From Allolobophora icterica (lineage: Eukaryota > Annelida > Clitellata > Crassiclitellata > Lumbricidae), in contig OY744604.1 in NCBI GenBank assembly GCA_963556255.1, positions 78,981,197-79,045,196 of the forward strand: a stretch of 64,000 nt of DNA, in the 5' to 3' direction. The notes under the pieces are model-generated. The model did not search any database, was not told where the DNA came from, and saw nothing but the letters and a program-made list of their open reading frames with translations. Both the position numbers and the translations under genes were made by a program. Shown here in pieces: positions 10,806 through 22,707 of this stretch (within the stretch, counting starts at the first letter, position 1; every line of letters starts with the position of its first letter).

Positions 10806-13365
10806 TAACGCAATTTTATTGCCATTTCACTTTTCCTGAGTAGTTCTTGTGGAGGCTCCAGATTTCTGTCCATATGCTCCGGCTCTCAGTTCCTCGATGG
10901 TTTTTTGACATACATAGGATCCTCTTTCATCTTGTATTCCTTCACAAATCATCCTTGCACTGGGGTGATCAGACTTTACATTGTGACGAGAATCACTTGC
11001 CTGTAAGTATTCTTCAACATGAGGCAGACCATGGGACGATGACCTCACAGCGATATGACAGAATGACAGATATATGTGCAGATGCATTATACAGATGTTT
11101 TAATGTGTTATCCAGCTATTAATTTGCATGAGAATGCTTCTAATAAAACGCATGAAAGAAAACGAACACCTGCTCATGGTGCGCAAGCCGTGACTAAAGA
11201 GCGATACTATCAGCAAGTAGCTGGCTGACAATGCCTGCGAATTAAGGCAGCTGCTATTAAACATTATAATCATAGCGTCCGTAAAATACGAAGATAGCAC
11301 GCGCAATATGTATTTTACATGCATTTATTTGACCTATCTGACAGAGCTTGTGTGAATAAGCTGGTTCTCATGACTTAGCCTTTTGGGTCGCTAAAGAAAT
11401 CCTGCGATTTCAGCTATGCACATACGAATGTATCTATTAATTTTGTGCCACCTCTCTACAAACCTCTTAACTGACTCAGATGGGAGGATCTATGTGTGTG
11501 TTCTGCCATTTATCAGACTTTGCTAAGAGTAGAAAGACACGCCATGCATCAGTTAATACCTAAAACGGAAGCAAGAGTTATGGAAGCAGTGGTGGTGATA
11601 CTGGGTAAAGAGAAGCAGAGTTAGTAGAAGCAAAACAATACTCGCTTATCAAAATAAAACTATAAATAACTGACTAACATATTATCAACACAAGTGCGTT
11701 TTAAAGCAGTTTGACAGTGTTGAACAATGAGATACGTGTCAACCTGAAGGATCGAATTCGCTTACAGTACTTCTACTGTTTAGAATCGTTGGTGGTCCTG
11801 AGTGGTTACTTCAAAATAATTCATTCGTGTGTCATAAAACTAACAGATAGAGTAGATACATTTACATCCGAGCACAGATCACGGTTGTTTAACCTGCGTG
11901 CCATTCAATGCTTAGTAGAGCTTTTGACAGTGAAACCTTGTTTGCTGATGATTTAGGACACCCTTTCAACTTAGGAAATCCTTTCAAAATTAAAATAATA
12001 GCGACTTAGGCCTATCACACATTGTATATCATACTGTCTGCACAGAGCTTAACTTACTTTGCAGAATTCAAGAGTAGCAGTGGCATAGCACAGAATTTCG
12101 CATAACTGTCATAATAATAAAACATTTCATCTCACAGTTCTAAATCCCTGTCTGTAATATCTGTGTCGGTACCTGTTATTTTCATGCAGCTTAATTCTTT
12201 TTAAATTAATTCTCGGCAACCGGTAGGGGATGGTCGAGGTCCTGGATTCAATGAACCAGTGGAACAGAGTACTGCTGTGTCACTGGAGCTGCAATATCAC
12301 ATTAGGTAAAATCTGTCCCAGTCACTATACTAACAGCTTCCTATAATGTTGCATTGTTTTTAAGACTCTTCTAGATGTAATAGTCATCAAGTGATTCAGT
12401 TTATATGTAAGGATTACATCCACACATTCCAAGTTGCCAGGCCAACCTGCTAGCATGTTGACCAACATGTTACACAGAAATTTCTGGTACACAGAAATTG
12501 TGCATTTTTAATTATGTTAAAACGTATGGCAACCAGAGTATAATGTTAAATCTAACGTTAAGCCTAAGCATTTATGACTGATTTTGTAAATAAAATATAC
12601 GTTCTTGGCCAACTGCTTGCTAAGAAAACGGCAATTCGTATATACAGTAAGCCTAAGACAATGGTCGGTGAATTAGAAGTCTGGCGATATACCAAAAGAG
12701 TGCAACAACTGAGCAGATTCTGAAATCAGACATGCCAAAAATAGAGCAGACCGATAGTTTTATTTGATTTTCAGTCTAGACATTAATCATTTATTTTCCT
12801 GTCCACTTCAGTGGCAATTTTCGACGCAATAGTTAATAATGAAGCTCTGTGACGTTGTGGTACATAAATAACAGAGTATTCGTATGCTTGAAGCGATTTC
12901 TTCTTGACCAGCACAATCTCAGCACTCCGAAAGCAATTATATAATAATCTACACTGTAATTAGCAGTAGAGCGATGCGGTATCTGAGTATAGAATGGTGA
13001 AATGCCTACAGCTATTATGTCTCCTCTTTAATAATGTACTGAAGACTCAACCGTCGAGTTAGATGACTCATTATATCCCATGACTAAGAAACTGCTGTTT
13101 GATTTTTAACATCATAGTGAAATATATTATAAGGTAACAATGACATTTGTAGTAATTCGTGTTCTTTATCCTCTGGCAAAATCAACTGACTGCATGCATC
13201 GATTTCCTACGGCAACACTGCGGGTTCGACCATTCACAGTTACTGTAGTCGGTTCACCACAGGTGGTCAAAGGAGGAAAACATTTTATATTTGCTTTCTC
13301 ACAAGCATCATTTTCGTTGCTAAATTGTAGGGTTTTCTATATAAATTCTAATTTAAAAAATTAGG

Positions 13366-13562
13366 CTATACGACAGGATTATCATTTCTATTAAGCCTTC
13401 GACTCTCCTCTCCAGATGTCGGTGGTTTCGGCGTCTTGCGGAATTTAAAGATAATTAATAGAGTGATTATTATGATGACAACTAAACATGAAGTAATTAA
13501 AACAGCAATAGTTACAGTAAGAGTTCTATGGTCTTCTGAAGTCTTTGGCTCGTGGCACAGAT
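13366..13562 (-). CDS. Gene D last exon: transmembrane segment and short tail
   Basis: The acceptor is TTTTATCAG and the start is phase 1. A linker (CHEPKTSEDHR) is followed by a span of about 25 hydrophobic residues, then KFRKTPKPP and a charged end NRNDNPVV with stop TAG. There is no tyrosine in the tail and no charged residue in the span. Confidence 0.8.
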
Positions 13563-15352
13563 CTGATAAAAATAATAACATATTACACGCTGCTATTATA
13601 ATTTATCAAACAAATGTAAAGAAAGTAATCATCCAGATCATGCTATATGGTATACGACTAGTGAGTTAAACTTGGCTGAATATACATGTATAGTACACAT
13701 TCTTCAACCACGATACTGGACGAGTCTGATCTCCCACAACTTGAAAGACAGCCGGATACTTTGAAATAAGTTATTTAGGCTATGGGACGCAAATAAAGTG
13801 TCGACTCCTGCAGAAAAACTCGCTGCGCCACTTGCCAAAAAAGGTTCTGACGTCCAGCGTGATACTGTATATATATGTATATATATTATATATATATATG
13901 CATATATATATATACTGAGGGTTTCGCTTCATTCACGTAGGCCTATTCAAAGCCTGAAGGCTGATTACTGTGATTAGATCTCTTTGACATGGTAAAAGAG
14001 GTTGAGAACTAAAATAGTTGCCATTACTCTTGTCATTATAGCTCGCTGGACCATTTTCCGACGTTTCTAATTAAAGACGCTGGTGATAATTAACTATTTG
14101 TTGTTAATGCCTTTGAATCACGTAGGCCCTTCATATAAATCGGCGTGGGCAGCGCTTTTGTGAGGCATACACTTAAAAGAAGTTTTAGTAAGTGTCCACA
14201 TATAGGCCTACACACCAGTACACATACATACATGTATATACCGGTACATAAATGCATGCATGCATGCATGTTCATATGTATAATGCACACATGCATGTAT
14301 ATATTTATTTATACAAGTATTTACGCATGCGTGTATCCATACATACATACATACATACAGCATACATGACGTACAAACACACATACAGGCATACATATAT
14401 ACACATGATCTGCTTCCTTCTAGGCATGGGTCTCTAACGTTAACTGACCGAAGAATACCTGTCGCTGGGTCAAAAGCTTGCAACCATACAACCATCAACT
14501 GAAAAACCTAGAATGGATCTGGATCATATCAAGAACGACCCAAACAATCTCTAACCCTACGTTTATCTAAGGTTAATGCTAAAGTAGAAGCGCGTTGTGC
14601 AGCGGGCGTGCCACATAATGTGCGTGTTGATAACCAATCCGGTCCAAGCCGGTCAATATAATTATACTAGACTGGATTGATCTAGCATTTCAGTATGGCT
14701 GGTCTTTCAGGATCGACTACTACAATGCAGTGCTACGGTCTTCTAGTTGTTAAAATTTTTTGTGCTATCATTATACCATTTTTAAATCGTCGTCTTGCTG
14801 GGGGCATTGACCATTTTCGTTCTAAGGACCTAATCAGGATTCCTGCTCAATGATAGTCTCAGCGAAGGACCGAACTCGCACGCTACGCCGTGCTAGGTGG
14901 GTTGTTGTGTCATAACAGCACAGACAAAATAGCAAATGAAATCGTCAGGTTTAACATACTCAGCGGAATAAGACAAATGAGACGACAGATGAATAGCCAA
15001 TTATCTGTTGGATCATGAAATTAAAGTAATAAAACAGAAACTGTCCGTGACTGAGAAGAAGGAGGCTATCAGGTGATTGGTATCAAGAAAATACATGAGA
15101 TGAAACAGCGCAGTACTCCTGCAGGTTCATCGCTTTACCTTTGAAAAATCGATATCATAGTAATAAAATATAATTAAATTAAACGAAATTATTCACATAA
15201 ATAAGTTATTATCAGTCGTAAATGGCGACAGGTGTTCAGGTACGGTAGTTTTATCTCCATATCATGTTAGTATGGCAGTCCAAGTCTGAGAAAACCACAT
15301 GCCCAACAACTCTTAAGTGCATGGTCTGAAATAGAAATTTATCTATGCTCAC
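13562..15352 (-). other. Gene D intron
   Basis: Contains a short TA tract (13865-13915) and a CATA/TGCA-rich tract (14220-14400). Nothing else is recognised. Confidence 0.5.
14220..14400. repeat. CATA/TGCATG microsatellite
   Basis: Interrupted CATA and TGCATG repeats. Open frames across it are low-complexity artefacts. Confidence 0.85.
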
Positions 15353-15643
15353 CGTGTGAAGGAGAACATCGCAGCGATTCATCTGAGTCTCTGTTGCCGA
15401 TGTCTATTTCACACACAAATCCGCAGCTCTGTGCAACCGTATCTGAATCAACGATCAATGTTGACTGGGCTTCCCGATATTTCACAATGAGAATCTGATT
15501 CAGTCGACTATCGTTGTACTTCCACTCAATCATAGGTTCACGATGACCTGTGTAATTCACCTTACAACTCAGTTCCTCTGTTGCTGATGCTATTGAATGG
15601 CTATCTGTGGCATTTGTATTGATGGCGCAAACTGGATCTCCAT
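15353..15643 (-). CDS. Gene D exon: C2-like Ig domain
   Basis: Frame phase 1 to 1, 97 codons. The Ig pattern is ELSCKV, then MIEWKY, then CGFVCEI. It has the same general form as the second Ig exons of B and C, whose corresponding blocks are MWCSVEF and VMKWK. N-glycosylation sites NATD and NYTG are visible. The donor is GTGAGC. Confidence 0.82.
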
Positions 15644-15965
15644 CTGTCGACAAAACAAACTTTGATTCAAGTTTTTTGGCTAATATCGTGCGAGATCTCT
15701 TATTTACAAAATCCTATAAGTACTAAGAATTCTTTCCATGCCTCTGTAGAGGCATGGAAAGAATCATGGCTCCATTATCAAAACATCCGAAAGGCAGAAC
15801 ATCTTTTCTACCTCACTACTTTCGATGGTACTCAGTTACTTTTAACGGCTAAAAGAGCTCACTAGGATATTGCTATCTAGCCACAACTCCTGCAACTGCT
15901 TCGGGAAAGTTCAGTCAGTCACCTCATGAAGTGACTATAATTATGAGGAACATGATACACATTGT

Positions 15966-16106
15966 CAGTGGTTAAAGTGGTTTGGATGAGCAGTGGGAAC
16001 GCCAAAGAAGAGTTTCATTGGAACGCATGTGGTTTGGATGAGCAGTGGGAACGCAAGCAAAGAATTTCGAGAGCGGTGGGAACGGCACAGTCCACTTTGA
16101 CCCCTG
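15966..16106. mobile_element. hAT-type MITE, 141 bp
   Basis: It starts CAGTGGTTAAAGTGG and ends CCACTTTGACCCCTG. Flanks are CACATTGT and CACACTGT, an 8-bp duplication with one mismatch. The internal motif GCAGTGGGAACG is repeated. A sibling copy is at 54994-55160. It lies in gene D's intron. Confidence 0.72.
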
Positions 16107-16312
16107 CACACTGTACGTTTCCTTGTAGTTCCAAAGCTGCATCTTCTCACTGTGTTGCCAGCACATAAACCATTGGGTTTCCATTTGTGTAATAATCATT
16201 TAAAAGCGTTCCTCTTAAAGAAATAGACAATGCAATCTCACTGCGGTGCTAATGAATCATGACCATCAATAAAGCATTCTCATATAGATAGAGTCCGATA
16301 GAGACAAAATAC

Positions 16313-16633
16313 CTAATACGATCAGCTCTATGTCGCATCTTTTGCCGAGGCCGGAATTCTCTCTGCAAGTATAAGTTCCAGCATCCTCCCCTTGAATATT
16401 TGTAATAAGCAACTGACACATTCCGATGGAATCGTCAAATCCGAATCTTCCTGACTGCGCGTAGTCGTTGAGTAATTTGTTTTTATTATAGACATCGTCT
16501 GAATAGCTCTTCCCGACACCAACATGGTCAACGTAAAACGGACCCCATGAGCATTTAGTAAACTTCAAGCTGATTTCGGTATAAATCGCAACAACTACAT
16601 CGTCTCGATGGTTTGAATAACTTCCTTCCACAC
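16313..16633 (-). CDS. Gene D exon: second V-type Ig domain
   Basis: Frame phase 1 to 1, 107 codons. The pattern is TKCSW followed by the V-type signature EDAGTYTCRE. There is an additional Cys in GMCQLL. The acceptor is GTGTAG and the donor is GTATTT. Confidence 0.8.
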
Positions 16634-16938
16634 CTACACAGATATTTATCAACTGTATCATTTTCAGGAATATCATAATCTCACAATCATCAGTAGAGTC
16701 TGCTTATTAAAATTTCAGTTTCACAGACATGCATTATAAACAGAATGAAATGCAAGACCTAAGCCCTAGTATACACAGCAAACAAGCCATACAATCAGTT
16801 ACATAATTGTCATAACTATCTGAACTAGTGGATCAGATAGATGGCGCTCGGAATAGAATCAGAACCTATATGCAGCACAGAGTAGGCCTAAAATGGGGTA
16901 TTTATTCCATTTACGTGTATAAAAGATGTCAAGCTAAC

Positions 16939-17265
16939 CTGTCACAGTGAGCCGTGCTCTGGGAGGAGTATCCCTGCTTCCCCGTTCGCTGCAGACGTAA
17001 AACCCTTCATCATCTTTGGTAACACTGCTTATAATCAAATCATATCGGCCTGTGTTTGGATCCTCATCCATGCTGTGTCGGTCCGATTTACTGTATGGCC
17101 TGACCAGTCCCTCTCCACCAAAATAGACATCTGCCATTCTATCCAATTGCTTCCCATATTGCCAGATAACAGCTTTATGTGTGTCGGTGGAACAATGAAG
17201 CCGTACCTCATTCCCAGCCGTAACATTTAAGTCTTTTGGAAAGACAATTAGAATTCCATTCACAT
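16939..17265 (-). CDS. Gene D exon: first V-type Ig domain
   Basis: Frame phase 1 to 1, 109 codons. The pattern is VRLHCS, then VIWQY, then DDEGFYVCSE, and it ends RARLTVTG, a typical G strand. A glycosylation site is seen at NVTA. The acceptor is ATTTTTAG and the donor is GTTAGC. Confidence 0.83.
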
Positions 17266-18479
17266 CTAAAAATAAAAAGAATTTTATAACTATTATAATA
17301 GGACGGCTATCTATCCATTGTTTATTAAATAAAAGCCAGAACGTGAAAGACAGGGTGGACGGTGTACATAAACAGAGGCGATTCACGGATTTCCAAAGTT
17401 CGGTGTAGCAATAAGGCTTTCAAATGGCATTTGGTCTGTAATAGGGATAGGCAGCAAGTAAGTTTCAGTTGTTATTTCTGAAGAAGAAGGGAACGACGCC
17501 ACCAAGAAAATCACGCCGAGGTTCATTATGAGAGACAACAAGGGAGATGCTCTGTCCAGGATTAAGGAAGATATGTGGGACGTTACGAGCCATGTTTTAT
17601 TGTGAGTGAGAATATCACCCGGATGATAAGATATAATTTTGACGAGAACAAGAGCTATTCCAGGGAACGGTACTTATATCGGATAGGTTGGATTTTAACA
17701 TGGCGAACGGTAATAATTTCAGAGGGGTAAGGAAGAAGATTTAGGTGAACATAGCAAAAGGTAAACAGATGATCAATCAGAATGTGGTGAAGGAACCGAT
17801 CCAGACAGACCAAAGAAGTATAGATAATTTAAACATGCTCTGATGAATTAGACAAAATAAATAGGATGCAGGTGTGTTTTTGAATAAAGCCGAATAAGTT
17901 TATATCCAGTCTATTCCTATCCCAACATTATCGCACTGGGAGATCGAGCAGACGCGCATTAAGGCCTCTGAACTAGCAGGTGTTTTGACTGATAAAACCA
18001 GCTTAGAGCGGATGCTCATGTTCAGAATGAACTAGCCAGGTGCGTTGAACGATAATAGTATGCAAATCGTATGCTTAACACAATACTATGCAATACAACT
18101 GCATTTGATATTGCCCTCCTTGCAAAGCTCAGAGGTACACACGATCAAGCGACAGAACGTCGATGGCGCTAAGCAATTGCGAGTGAAGCACTTGCTCAAG
18201 GTCCTTACACAGTAACTGCCTAACTCGAACTCCAACTCTCCGCGTAACAGGCCGAGCTCTCTAACCAATCGTCCACAAAAATGAATTAAACGAAGTTGGA
18301 AACACGACAATTCAATTTATGTAAATATTAACTGGCAACTTATATCCCATGGTATTAATAAATTTAACTTAGAAACGTGTTTAACAGGCAAGTTAATAAG
18401 TAGAAGTTAGAACCAAGGAATATATAACCCAACTTTCCTACTTCTCTAAATACCTACCTTACTCCCTGCCTAACTACCT

Positions 18480-18600
18480 GTCTGTCTAATCCCGTCCGTC
18501 CGTCCGTCTATCCAATCTGTCCGTCTGTCCATATATCTGCCTATCCGACCCTCTGTCTGTAATCTATTTGTCTGTCTGTTTATCTGTCTTTCTGTCAGTT
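18480..18600. repeat. CCGT/CTGT microsatellite
   Basis: Interrupted pyrimidine-rich tetranucleotide repeats. Confidence 0.8.
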
Positions 18601-18612
18601 GTTAGGCATGCA

Positions 18613-18848
18613 CAGTGCTTTTTTTTATAGAAAAAAGGTTCCGGAACGGAACAATTATGGACGTGCTAAAATCCCGAGAAAAACGGCATTGGGAGTTGGG
18701 AGGGGTCTCAATAAACACTGAAAACAGTTCAAAACACTGAAATTAAATTAAAATAACTAAATTATTGTTTTTATTATTAAAATAAATAAATAATTTTTTA
18801 GGAGCTGAAAAAAGGTGCCGGAACGCCGTTCCGGCTGAAAAAGCACTG
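18613..18848. mobile_element. hAT-type MITE, 236 bp
   Basis: Terminal inverted repeats CAGTGCTTTTTT and AAAAAGCACTG are flanked by a perfect 8-bp duplication GGCATGCA (18605-18612 and 18849-18856). A reverse copy at 49193-49430 is inserted in a transposase fragment. Confidence 0.88.
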
Positions 18849-19229
18849 GGCATGCACATATTCTTCCCGTTCCGCCCACAGCAAGGTCCAGCCTAAGCTG
18901 AAAAACTGAGAAAAACGATGGTAAAATTGACAGATTGAAAGAACTAGGCGAAAGCAGCTAGAAAACAAGAATCCTGAAACTCGCGAGATTATGGCGGAAG
19001 TGGACTCCTGAGATTTGAAAGGAACAGTTATTTTCTTTCTGTGAAATAACTGCAAGTATTGAAAAGAAACCTAAGAACATGATAACAGCCTAATAGTTTA
19101 CTACATTTAACTGGACATCAGTTAAGCAATTAATTATATTTCTTAATAACCGTATGAGATAGCATTATAGTAGCTGTACAGTTGTTACACAGTTACGGAA
19201 TAATAATGAACTAGCTGAAAATATCTTAC

Positions 19230-19281
19230 CGCAGAGGAATAAAACCATGTGGATAATTTTCAGCTGATTGTTGTGTGACAT
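19230..19281 (-). CDS. Gene D first exon: putative signal peptide
   Basis: ATG opens 17 codons with a short polar start and a hydrophobic core (IIHMVLFLC), then a GTAAGA donor in phase 1 as the next exon needs. It ends like the 40-nt first exons of B and C. An inner ATG (sixth codon from the end) could also be the start. Confidence 0.6.
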
Positions 19282-20298
19282 GTGGTTTTGCCCAGTCTTT
19301 CGAAAACACTTTCTGCTAAATATGATCATGCCTCAGTGAACTACAATCCTACATGTCTGTAATCCAAATGATCGGTCAAAGTTAATAATACGCTTGCGGT
19401 AGGAACTGACGGCTGCATACGTAGTCTATATATATATATATATAAAGAAGTATATAGCGCTTCTAGCCAGTTTTAAAGCTTCATTGTATACGGTTTAGTC
19501 ATAGTTAAAATTTGCTAGGTGGGATGGAAGCGCTTTCATGAGGTATTCATAAAGCGCTGGAAATATGTTTAGATCCATACATCTACAAAGATACACTGTA
19601 TCAAAGTGGTTAACAGAACCTGTTAGATCGCTGAAGAAGCATATTAATGCAAAACGTATACAAGATTACAGTGCTACAGTGTATATCATTGAGTCAATAT
19701 AAGGTTCCATCTTCGTCGTAATTAAAAAACTGCTCTTAAGTACTACTGCTTTTATGTGTAATGCTTCCACAATGATTTTGCACGTGTACATTGTGCAACT
19801 GAGGACACTGTAAATAAGTAAGAATTAGCAATTCTTTTCTTGTAGCCATCTCAACTGACACTAGCCGTGTTACCTTGCTCCATGCTGTATGAAGGCCGAA
19901 TGTGAAGGTTGTCAGCTCCAAATGATATTTTAAGCCTTTGTAAGGGATTCATCAACTGTTCTACTAATCAAACAACCTTGACTATTAGGATACGGTGAAA
20001 ACACACTGACCCATGTTCTGACGCATCTAGTGCTCAGGTTAACCATGAGAGCTAGCTTTCGCAATTGAATATGGGTACACCGCTGCATTTAGAGTTGACA
20101 TATCCGCTTTCACTCTGCGGCTACTGCAAGTTACATCGTTATGAAAAACCTATAATAATGTCGTGGACTTGCAATTGGAGGTTACCCGCACCACATTCGG
20201 CATTCAACCTTGCAAAGTTTTACATCACTAGAGAGAGTTTACAAACTGCATCTACACGCTTTTTCAGAAGTCATCTTTAAATTGAATCCAGCATTACA
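19282..20298. promoter_or_regulatory. Divergent intergenic region between D and B
   Basis: About 1.0 kb separates the two start codons and probably holds both promoters. There is a short TA run at 19428-19445. I see no clear core promoter box. Confidence 0.4.
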
Positions 20299-20338
20299 AT
20301 GGATATTAATTCTATGTTTTTACTTATAATGTTATCTG
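20299..20338 (+). CDS. Gene B first exon: signal peptide
   Basis: ATG plus 12 codons form a hydrophobic core (MFLLIMLS), then a GTAAGT donor in phase 1. It has the same length and phase as gene C's first exon. Confidence 0.8.
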
Positions 20339-20908
20339 GTAAGTTCTTCTATTGTCTTTGTAATCATTGCACTTAATCGCTGAGTGAAATGGTTGTACAA
20401 AACGCGAATGTGCCTATTTCAGATCTACATTATTAGAAAACTTTCGTATGTTATACCTTATGTTGCAGTTATTAACTAAACTTATTGTATTACAGTTTTA
20501 AATATTACATGTATTCATCTAAGGGTAATGGTCTAAACTGTAAAATCATCACTACCTGACTCCTTTAAAGCAAGACCATCGTGGACAATGGTTCACAGGT
20601 CATCGAAAAATAGTCAACAGTAGGCCTACCCTCGTCCAAAGGTCAGTGCCTGTACTCCCCTGTAGACGTCCATTTCAATCTAGTCTATAGAGTTTCTCAC
20701 ACTTCCTGCAGGTAAAATTATTTTACTAGGTCTATAGTTCTGCAATTATTCATGCCAGAATTCGAAACTGAAATTCCAAAATTACTACTTTCTGTTGTGA
20801 TTAGTAAAACGTCTTAATAAAGTAGCTTTTAACACCTGTTAAATGAAAGAGGCACATTTATCACTGAACGAGAAGCTCCAGTGTAATGGACCTAATACGA
20901 GAATAGTA

Positions 20909-22068
20909 TTGTGGCGAACGTGTTGCCCTCTAGCGACCACGCGCCCTGCTGTGGGGAAGTGATTGACAGAGAACGGGGCAAGGGAGAAACCCGGCAAAGG
21001 TTATCTGCTACCAGTTCTTCCTCTCCTGTAATGATGAAAGAGGGCAACCTGGTGTCATCGATAGGTGTTCGACTGAGCGAACCGCTCGGTCGAGTTCCTA
21101 CTCTCCTATTACTCACTACCTCGGGTGTACCAGGAATGTCTATCCAAGACGCCGGCTCGTGTAAGGCATCTCCGCGTGGCGCAGTTTCGTCTCCCGCCAC
21201 AGCAGCATTTTTGGCGCGAAAGTTCCCGCCTATTTTCCCATTTTCCCGCTCCTGAGCATGAACTCTGTTTTCAAGCTCATCTTGGCGCTTTATCAATTCT
21301 CTCATTAAACCACATATTTCGGACAATTCTGACTGCAGTTCTCAGTACTGACTATCTGCCATGACTCGTATGACAATGATTTTAACTATTTATTGATTAA
21401 AAGAACATTGTGAGCAATTAAACTGAGAGTTCACTCTTTGTTAGTTTCCATGTATCAATACTGCTATCAAACAAAGATCTGTCCAATAGTTCACGAGATA
21501 TATTTTAATTAACTAAATTAATAGATTCCGGTTTTAATTCCGACAGACTCTACTAAAACACACACCAAGTAAATAACACACAGCTATTAACAAGGCGCAA
21601 CATAAACTATAACGATAACAACGCAATTTCCGTGCGCAATCAAAATCCAGATCTAACTACAATATAAAATCAATAGTTTGACGATACAAAACCTCGAATA
21701 CCGTCTCTCCGGCACTTACCGCTACCTAAATACCGATCAGAAATGCTGCAAACGACGTATTTCTATAATTATACACGAAGTTTACAAGAAATTCTGTCAA
21801 CACAGCGACACAACTTTCACCTACAACACCAAACGTCGACTGGCCTCGCAAAATGGCGGCGCTGTGCCTAAAATAGACCTCAAAGCCCGCGAAACTTTCC
21901 CGCGCTGCTCTGACCAATCAAATCCAACCTTAAAATGGCGCGCTTCCCCCTGATTGGCTGCCACTGTTGCTTAGGCGCCAAACTATATTTAGCACTAACT
22001 ATCTCCGCCATAGAAATTAATAGAACGCACTATCAAAATAAAATAAAACGAACATACCCGTTCGTTAC
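20909..22068 (-). mobile_element. LTR-like element (possible solo LTR), copy 1
   Basis: Read on the minus strand it begins TGTAACGAACGGG and ends CGTTCGCCACA, an LTR-like TG...CA with imperfect inverted ends. A 4-bp direct repeat AGTA lies at 20905-20908 and 22069-22072; this placement leaves the terminal A of the CA end inside the repeat. A second copy is at 46156-47272. An open frame at 20892-21326 (minus) is acidic and rich in Ser and Pro, with no recognised domain. It lies in gene B's first intron. Confidence 0.55.
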
Positions 22069-22392
22069 AGTAGTTTTTCGTTTTTTTTTCAAGCATAATT
22101 CTTTAAATGGAATTTCACGCACTTCTAATTTCAGTAATAAAGAGAAAATGCAGCTGAAAGTATGAAAATTTATATGCAAAACTGATCTTAAAATCAATCC
22201 GCGAAAATAGACTGAAATATCCCGATTGGTACTGGAATGCATTACAACTCCGAAATGGTACTCGAATGCATTTAAACTCTAAACATTGTTTAAGTCACGA
22301 CTGCAATTTTTCAAAGTGAATCGAAAACGATGTTCAATTATCTAGACATGTATATAATTATTGGTGTGAAGTCTGTGTAACTTTGTTTTCAG

Positions 22393-22707
22393 CCAAAAGC
22401 TTTTCTGCAAGAAAGTTTCCGGAGAACGCTGCTGTTCTTGTCGGCCGGTCTGTAATATTCCATTGCCGAACAGAATCAAATATTTCTATTTGGTGGAAAT
22501 TCAAGTCAACGTCAAAAGTAGCCGATGAGATGTTCATTTTTAAGGACGGACACATGTATGAAGATAGATACGTCGTAAATGCCAGAGAAGCAGGACAATT
22601 TGATCTATATATTAATAACACACGGGTTTCTGACGCGGGCACCTACATATGTGTTGAATTCCTGGAAAATGCAACTGTCAAGCACTATTCAGAGTTGGTT
22701 GTGTTTG
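22393..22707 (+). CDS. Gene B exon: V-type Ig domain
   Basis: Frame phase 1 to 1, 105 codons. Hallmarks are HCRTE (Cys at about residue 38), WWKF (Trp 47/48) and DAGTYICVE (Cys about 100), ending SELVVFG. Glycosylation sites are NIS, NNT and NAT. Very close to the gene C exon 38739-39080. Confidence 0.88.

Larger units (their letters stand above)
17266..19229 (-). other. Gene D first intron
   Basis: Contains a hAT MITE (18613-18848) and a TCCG/TCTG microsatellite (18480-18600). The stretch 17400-17900 shows no recognised gene. Confidence 0.5.
13366..19281 (-). other. Gene D: three-Ig receptor with short tail
   Basis: Five exons on the minus strand (19281-19230, 17265-16939, 16633-16313, 15643-15353, 13562-13366) give a 395-residue frame, and every junction is phase 1. 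The order is signal peptide, V-type Ig, V-type Ig, C2-like Ig, membrane span and a 26-residue tail without tyrosine. It faces away from gene B, with start codons about 1.0 kb apart. In paired-receptor families, members without tyrosine motifs act as activating or decoy partners. The span here has no charged residue, so coupling to an adaptor is not evident. The first exon is the least certain. Confidence 0.78.

Noticed and set aside
20892..21326. 144-residue minus-strand frame as a gene
   Set aside because: It lies across one end of an LTR-like element, has no recognised domain and is not kept in the second copy.
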